A DNA stretch of 64,000 bases from Hyaloperonospora brassicae (lineage: Eukaryota > Oomycota > Peronosporomycetes > Peronosporales > Peronosporaceae), in contig CANTFL010001452.1 in NCBI GenBank assembly GCA_947650285.1, positions 62,001 through 126,000 of the forward strand, given 5' to 3'. The notes under the pieces were generated by a model. That model did not search any database, was not told where the DNA came from, and worked only from the letters and a program-made list of their open reading frames with translations. Below are positions 57,745 to 64,000 of the stretch, piece by piece (within the stretch, counting starts at the first letter, position 1; each line of letters opens with the position of its first letter). Position numbers and translations under genes: made by a program.

Positions 57745-58222
57745 GCCACACAAGCGGCACACACACGCACACAAAAATCACACTTTATCGCCTACTCTCG
57801 GCAGACTTGTGTCAGCTTGACCGCCCAATCGATGCAGCATGTCAGGCGCATATCAGTCGCGTTTTCGTTCTCGATCCACAACGCCTCTACTGCCGAACTC
57901 GTTCCAGATTGTCACCGGCCAGACTCGCGTCGGCGTTCGACCTGTATTTATCGACAGCGATCGACCGGATCAGCATCTCTGTGCTCTGAGGCCCCCGTAT
58001 CAAGCGCAAGCTCAAGGGTTCACTGCAAATTCATCACCTGACTACGGATCGTCAAAACTGCGCGACGCAAGTCTTCTGTCCGAATCGACCGGATGGCTGC
58101 CCTCTGAACGAAAATGGACATGCAGTCGCCATGTGTCGTCGCATCCGACCGTCATGACGCCACATCTGGAGTAAAGCAACAAAACGTGGTAGCACTGCTG
58201 TCGATCAAAGACGGCAGCAAAA

Positions 58223-58295
58223 TGGTCATACAGGGGCTCGAACCCTGGACCGCAGCGTTATTAGCACTGTGCTCTACCGACTGAGCTATACGACC
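58223..58295 (-). tRNA. tRNA-Ile (AAU), array copy 39
   Basis: Identical to copy 1; unit is 553 bp because of a cgttcggcccatg variant shared with copy 43. Confidence 0.95.
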
Positions 58296-58775
58296 GCCAC
58301 ACAAGCGGCACACACACGCACACAAAAATCACACTTTATCGCCTACTCTCGGCAGACTTGTGCCAGCTTGACCGCCCAATCGATGCAGCATGTCAGGCGC
58401 ATATCAGTCGCGTTTTCGTTCTCGATCCACAACGCCTCTACTGCCGAACTCGTTCCAGATTGCCACCGGCCAGACTCGCGTCGGCGTTCGGCCCATGTAT
58501 TTATCGACAGCGATCGACCGGATCAGCATCTCTGTGCTCTGAGGCCCCCGTATCAAGCGCAAGCTCAAGGGTTCACTGCAAATTCATCACCTGACTACGG
58601 ATCGTCAAAACTGCGCGACGCAAGTCTTCTGTCCGAATCGACCGGATGGCTGCCCTCTGAACGAAAATGGACATGCAGTCGCCATGTGTCGTCGCATCCG
58701 ACCGTCATGACGCCACATCTGGAGTAAAGCAACAAAACGTGGTAGCACTGCTGTCGATCAAAGACGGCAGCAAAA

Positions 58776-58848
58776 TGGTCATACAGGGGCTCGAACCCTG
58801 GACCGCAGCGTTATTAGCACTGTGCTCTACCGACTGAGCTATACGACC
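58776..58848 (-). tRNA. tRNA-Ile (AAU), array copy 40
   Basis: Identical to copy 1. Confidence 0.95.
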
Positions 58849-59326
58849 GCCACACAAGCGGCACACACACGCACACAAAAATCACACTTTATCGCCTACT
58901 CTCGGCAGACTTGTGTCAGCTTGACCGCCCAATCGATGCAGCATGTCAGGCGCATATCAGTCGCGTTTTCGTTCTCGATCCACAACGCCTCTACTGCCGA
59001 ACTCGTTCCAGATTGTCACCGGCCAGACTCGCGTCGGCGTTCGACCTGTATTTATCGACAGCGATCGACCGGATCAGGATCTCTGTGCTCTGAGGCCCCC
59101 GTATCAAGCGCAAGCTCAAGGGTTCACTACAAACTCATCACCTGACTACGGATCGTCAAAACTGCGCGACGCAAGTCTTCTGTCCGAATCGACCGGATGG
59201 CTGCCCTCTGAACGAAAATGGACATGCAGTCGCCATGTGTCGTCGCATCCGACCGTCATGACGCCACATCTGGAGTAAAGCAACAAAACGTGGTAGCACT
59301 GCTGTCGATCAAAGACGGCAGCAAAA

Positions 59327-59399
59327 TGGTCATACAGGGGCTCGAACCCTGGACCGCAGCGTTATTAGCACTGTGCTCTACCGACTGAGCTATACGACC
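59327..59399 (-). tRNA. tRNA-Ile (AAU), array copy 41
   Basis: Identical to copy 1. Confidence 0.95.
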
Positions 59400-59877
59400 G
59401 CCACACAAGCGGCACACACACGCACACAAAAATCACACTTTATCGCCTACTCTCGGCAGACTTGTGCCAGCTTGACCGCCCAATCGATGCAGCATGTCAG
59501 GCGCATATCAGTCGCGTTTTCGTTCTCGATCCACAACGCCTCTACTGCCGAACTCGTTCCAGATTGCCACCGGCCAGACTCGCGTCGGCGTTCGACCTGT
59601 ATTTATCGACAGCGATCGACCGGATCAGCATCTCTGTGCTCTGAGGCCCCCGTATCAAGCGCAAGCTCAAGGGTTCACTACAAACTCATCACCTGACTAC
59701 GGATCGTCAAAACTGCGCGACGCAAGTCTTCTGTCCGAATCGACCGGATGGCTGCCCTCTGAACGAAAATGGACATGCAGTCGCCATGTGTCGTCGCATC
59801 CGACCGTCATGACGCCACATCTGGAGTAAAGCAACAAAACGTGGTAGCGCTGCTGTCGATCAAAGACGGCAGCAAAA

Positions 59878-59950
59878 TGGTCATACAGGGGCTCGAACCC
59901 TGGACCGCAGCGTTATTAGCACTGTGCTCTACCGACTGAGCTATACGACC
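59878..59950 (-). tRNA. tRNA-Ile (AAU), array copy 42
   Basis: Identical to copy 1; downstream flank reads gtagcgctg. Confidence 0.95.
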
Positions 59951-60428
59951 GCCACACAAGCGGCACACACACGCACACAAAAATCACACTTTATCGCCTA
60001 CTCTCGGCAGACTTGTGTCAGCTTGACCGCCCAATCGATGCAGCATGTCAGGCGCATATCAGTCGCGTTTTCGTTCTCGATCCACAACGCCTCTACTGCC
60101 GAACTCGTTCCAGATTGCCACCGGCCAGACTCGCGTCGGCGTTCGACCTGTATTTATCGACAGCGATCGACCGGATCAGCATCTCTGTGCTCTGAGGCCC
60201 CCGTATCAAGCGCAAGCTCAAGGGTTCACTACAAATTCATCACCTGACTACGGATCGTCAAAACTGCGCGACGCAAGTCTTCTGTCCGAATCGACCGGAT
60301 GGCTGCCCTCTGAACGAAAATGGACATGCAGTCGCCATGTGTCGTCGCATCCGACCGTCATGACGCCACATCTGGAGTAAAGCAACAAAACGTGGTAGCG
60401 CTGCTGTCGATCAAAGACGGCAGCAAAA

Positions 60429-60501
60429 TGGTCATACAGGGGCTCGAACCCTGGACCGCAGCGTTATTAGCACTGTGCTCTACCGACTGAGCTATACGAC
60501 C
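60429..60501 (-). tRNA. tRNA-Ile (AAU), array copy 43
   Basis: Identical to copy 1; 553-bp unit like copy 39, four units away. Confidence 0.95.
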
Positions 60502-60981
60502 GCCACACAAGCGGCACACACACGCACACAAAAATCACACTTTATCGCCTACTCTCGGCAGACTTGTGCCAGCTTGACCGCCCAATCGATGCAGCATGTC
60601 AGGCGCATATCAGTCGCGTTTTCGTTCTCGATCCACAACGCCTCTACTGCCGAACTCGTTCCAGATTGCCACCGGCCAGACTCGCGTCGGCGTTCGGCCC
60701 ATGTATTTATCGACAGCGATCGACCGGATCAGGATCTCTGTGCTCTGAGGCCCCCGTATCAAGCGCAAGCTCAAGGGTTCACTGCAAATTCATCACCTGA
60801 CTACGGATCGTCAAAACTGCGCGACGCAAGTCTTCTGTCCGAATCGACCGGATGGCTGCCCTCTGAACGAAAATGGACATGCAGTCGCCATGTGTCGTCG
60901 CATCCGACCGTCATGACGCCACATCTGGAGTAAAGCAACAAAACGTGGTAGCACTGCTGTCGATCAAAGACGGCAGCAAAA

Positions 60982-61054
60982 TGGTCATACAGGGGCTCGA
61001 ACCCTGGACCGCAGCGTTATTAGCACTGTGCTCTACCGACTGAGCTATACGACC
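60982..61054 (-). tRNA. tRNA-Ile (AAU), array copy 44
   Basis: Identical to copy 1; 552-bp unit with an inserted g (cctgtgattt). Confidence 0.95.
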
Positions 61055-61533
61055 GCCACACAAGCGGCACACACACGCACACAAAAATCACACTTTATCG
61101 CCTACTCTCGGCAGACTTGTGCCAGCTTGACCGCCCAATCGATGCAGCATGTCAGGCGCATATCAGTCGCGTTTTCGTTCTCGATCCACAACGCCTCTAC
61201 TGCCGAACTCGTTCCAGATTGTCACCGGCCAGACTCGCGTCGGCGTTCGACCTGTGATTTATCGACAGCGATCGACCGGATCAGCATCTCTGTGCTCTGA
61301 GGCCCCCGTATCAAGCGCAAGCTCAAGGGTTCACTGCAAATTCATCACCTGACTACGGATCGTCAAAACTGCGCGACGCAAGTCTTCTGTCCGAATCGAC
61401 CGGATGGCTGCCCTCTGAACGAAAATGGACATGCAGTCGCCATGTGTCGTCGCATCCGACCGTCATGACGCCACATCTGGAGTAAAGCAACAAAACGTGG
61501 TAGCACTGCTGTCGATCAAAGACGGCAGCAAAA

Positions 61534-61606
61534 TGGTCATACAGGGGCTCGAACCCTGGACCGCAGCGTTATTAGCACTGTGCTCTACCGACTGAGCTAT
61601 ACGACC
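61534..61606 (-). tRNA. tRNA-Ile (AAU), array copy 45, SINE directly upstream
   Basis: Sequence intact; SINE copy C begins at 61608. Confidence 0.94.
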
Positions 61607-61607
61607 G

Positions 61608-61917
61608 GGGTTCCCACCCTGGTGTAATGGCAAAGCACCGACCTGTCCACTCAGGTGACGCAGGTTCAAACCCCGCCACGGCCACAAAGAAGGCCACGAC
61701 CAGAAATAAAGTCTCGGAGGTACCATGGGAACCCGGTACTAACGAGCACACTACTTGGAGAGCGGACGACTTCAAGCGAAATCAAGACAGTCCCGACCGC
61801 CATAGCGCGAACCAATAATAGGAAAAAGAATAGAAAAAAATTCAGAATGAAAGTATAGGATCTTAGCCGGGCCGAGAAGGTATGGGCCGTGTGACGATAA
61901 TATACAGCCAACTTTCA
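61608..61917 (+). mobile_element. tRNA-derived SINE, copy C
   Basis: 310 bp, almost identical to copy A, flanked by actgagctatacgaccg at 61591-61607 and 61918-61934. Same junction as copy A, so duplication of one insertion with the array is likely. Confidence 0.8.
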
Positions 61918-62411
61918 ACTGAGCTATACGACCGCCACACAAGCGGCACACACACGCACACAAAAATCACACTTTATCGCCTACTCTCGGCAGACTTGTG
62001 CCAGCTTGACCGCCCAATCGATGCAGCATGTCAGGCGCATATCAGTCGCGTTTTCGTTCTCGATCCACAACGCCTCTACTGCCGAACTCGTTCCAGATTG
62101 TCACCGGCCAGACTCGCGTCGGCGTTCGACCTGTATTTATCGACAGCGATCGACCGGATCAGCATCTCTGTGCTCTGAGGCCCCCGTATCAAGCGCAAGC
62201 TCAAGGGTTCACTGCAAATTCATCACCTGACTACGGATCGTCAAAACTGCGCGACGCAAGTCTTCTGTCCGAATCGACCGGATGGCTGCCCTCTGAACGA
62301 AAATGGACATGCAGTCGCCATGTGTCGTCGCATCCGACCGTCATGACGCCACATCTGGAGTAAAGCAACAAAACGTGGTAGCACTGCTGTCGATCAAAGA
62401 CGGCAGCAAAA

Positions 62412-62484
62412 TGGTCATACAGGGGCTCGAACCCTGGACCGCAGCGTTATTAGCACTGTGCTCTACCGACTGAGCTATACGACC
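62412..62484 (-). tRNA. tRNA-Ile (AAU), array copy 46
   Basis: Identical to copy 1. Confidence 0.95.
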
Positions 62485-62962
62485 GCCACACAAGCGGCAC
62501 ACACACGCACACAAAAATCACACTTTATCGCCTACTCTCGGCAGACTTGTGCCAGCTTGACCGCCCAATCGATGCAGCATGTCAGGCGCATATCAGTCGC
62601 GTTTTCGTTCTCGATCCACAACGCCTCTACTGCCGAACTCGTTCCAGATTGTCACCGGCCAGACTCGCGTCGGCGTTCGACCTGTATTTATCGACAGCGA
62701 TCGACCGGATCAGCATCTCTGTGCTCTGAGGCCCCCGTATCAAGCGCAAGCTCAAGGGTTCACTGCAAATTCATCACCTGACTACGGATCGTCAAAACTG
62801 CGCGACGCAAGTCTTCTGTCTGAATCGACCGGATGGCTGCCCTCTGAACGAAAATGGACATGCAGTCGCCATGTGTCGTCGCATCCGACCGTCATGACGC
62901 CACATCTGGAGTAAAGCAACAAAACGTGGTAGCACTGCTGTCGATCAAAGACGGCAGCAAAA

Positions 62963-63035
62963 TGGTCATACAGGGGCTCGAACCCTGGACCGCAGCGTTA
63001 TTAGCACTGTGCTCTACCGACTGAGCTATACGACC
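62963..63035 (-). tRNA. tRNA-Ile (AAU), array copy 47
   Basis: Identical to copy 1. Confidence 0.95.
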
Positions 63036-63513
63036 GCCACACAAGCGGCACACACACGCACACAAAAATCACACTTTATCGCCTACTCTCGGCAGACTTG
63101 TGTCAGCTTGACCGCCCAATCGATGCAGCATGTCAGGCGCATATCAGTCGCGTTTTCGTTCTCGATCCACAACGCCTCTACTGCCGAACTCGTTCCAGAT
63201 TGTCACCGGCCAGACTCGCGTCGGCGTTCGACCTGTATTTATCGACAGCGATCGACCGGATCAGCATCTCTGTGCTCTGAGGCCCCCGTATCAAGCGCAA
63301 GCTCAAGGGTTCACTGCAAATTCATCACCTGACTACGGATCGTCAAAACTGCGCGACGCAAGTCTTCTGTCCGAATCGACCGGATGGCTGCCCTCTGAAC
63401 GAAAATGGACATGCAGTCGCCATGTGTCGTCGCATCCGACCGTCATGACGCCACATCTGGAGTAAAGCAACAAAACGTGGTAGCACTGCTGTCGATCAAA
63501 GACGGCAGCAAAA

Positions 63514-63586
63514 TGGTCATACAGGGGCTCGAACCCTGGACCGCAGCGTTATTAGCACTGTGCTCTACCGACTGAGCTATACGACC
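63514..63586 (-). tRNA. tRNA-Ile (AAU), array copy 48
   Basis: Identical to copy 1; last complete gene before the window edge. Confidence 0.95.
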
Positions 63587-64000
63587 GCCACACAAGCGGC
63601 ACACACACGCACACAAAAATCACACTTTATCGCCTACTCTCGGCAGACTTGTGTCAGCTTGACCGCCCAATCGATGCAGCATGTCAGGCGCATATCAGTC
63701 GCGTTTTCGTTCTCGATCCACAACGCCTCTACTGCCGAACTCGTTCCAGATTGTCACCGGCCAGACTCGCGTCGGCGTTCGACCTGTATTTATCGACAGC
63801 GATCGACCGGATCAGCATCTCTGTGCTCTGAGGCCCCCGTATCAAGCGCAAGCTCACGGGTTCACTGCAAATTCATCACCTGACTACGGATCGTCAAAAC
63901 TGCGCGACGCAAGTCTTCTGTCCGAATCGACCGGATGGCTGCCCTCTGAACGAAAATGGACATGCAGTCGCCATGTGTCGTCGCATCCGGCCGTCATGAC

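Larger units (their letters stand above)
31909..64000. repeat. Tandem array of 551-bp units carrying tRNA-Ile(AAU)
   Basis: The basic unit is 551 bp: a 73-bp tRNA gene on the minus strand and a 478-bp spacer. Units are nearly identical; lengths vary by 1-2 bp in a few (549 between copies 2 and 3; 553 after copies 39 and 43; 552 after copy 44). Typical variants recur in blocks: c/t at gccccc or gcctcc, g/t in caaggctt or caagtctt, aaaaatcac or taaatcac. Eight 341-bp units lack 210 bp including the tRNA. The array is interrupted by SINE copies at 40343, 52459 and 61608 and a LINE at 50558. It begins about 31909 and runs off the window. Confidence 0.97.

Noticed and set aside
31909..64000. CRISPR-like or satellite array
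   Set aside because: Unit length (551 bp), conserved spacers and a cloverleaf-forming tRNA with pol III signals in each full unit make it a tRNA gene array.

Overview
The window looks like nuclear DNA of an oomycete, most likely a Phytophthora or downy-mildew relative. The genes are compact, with spliceosomal introns of about 70-100 bp that have GTRNGT-like donors and CTRAY-like branch sites. One gene fuses lipase, J-domain and EF-hand modules. The remainder carries a chromodomain Ty3/Gypsy element, MULE remnants, a non-LTR element and tRNA-derived SINEs. The species cannot be named from this sequence alone.

Layout. 1-14.6 kb is a gene-dense block: an alpha/beta hydrolase with a newly inferred 5' exon, two seven-beta-strand methyltransferases, a 1410-residue lipase-like/DnaJ/EF-hand membrane protein, a five-exon proteasome maturation factor (POMP/UMP1) on the minus strand, and a four-exon FAM133-like gene divergent from it. 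About 4.4-6.6 kb holds an unresolved or decaying minus-strand gene. 14.6-31.9 kb is AT-rich and gene-poor. It carries a degraded MULE transposase split by a nearly intact Gypsy element (17479-25460; 390-bp LTRs that I see differing at two positions; 5-bp target duplication), dispersed diverged repeats and a GATC-rich degenerate tandem repeat.

The Gypsy element is the most unusual single object. From LTR to LTR, coding regions included, it is filled with short perfect inverted repeats, typically 7-13 bp stems every 25-45 bases. Pol is reached by a textbook -1 frameshift site. A long antisense reading frame faces the 3' end of pol. One missing base near 23516 breaks both the pol-chromodomain frame and the antisense frame, and the local hairpin pattern predicts that base.

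31.9-64 kb is one tandem array, running off the window, of a 551-bp unit. Each full unit has a complete tRNA-Ile(AAU) gene on the minus strand: 48 copies here, 47 of them 73 nt long and one with a 1-nt deletion. Eight shorter 341-bp units lack the tRNA. Three tRNA-derived SINE copies and one 5'-truncated LINE sit at the same spot, the 5' end of the tRNA gene, each flanked by 16-17 bp copies of the tRNA 5' end. The unit history (repeated variant blocks) shows expansion by unequal exchange.
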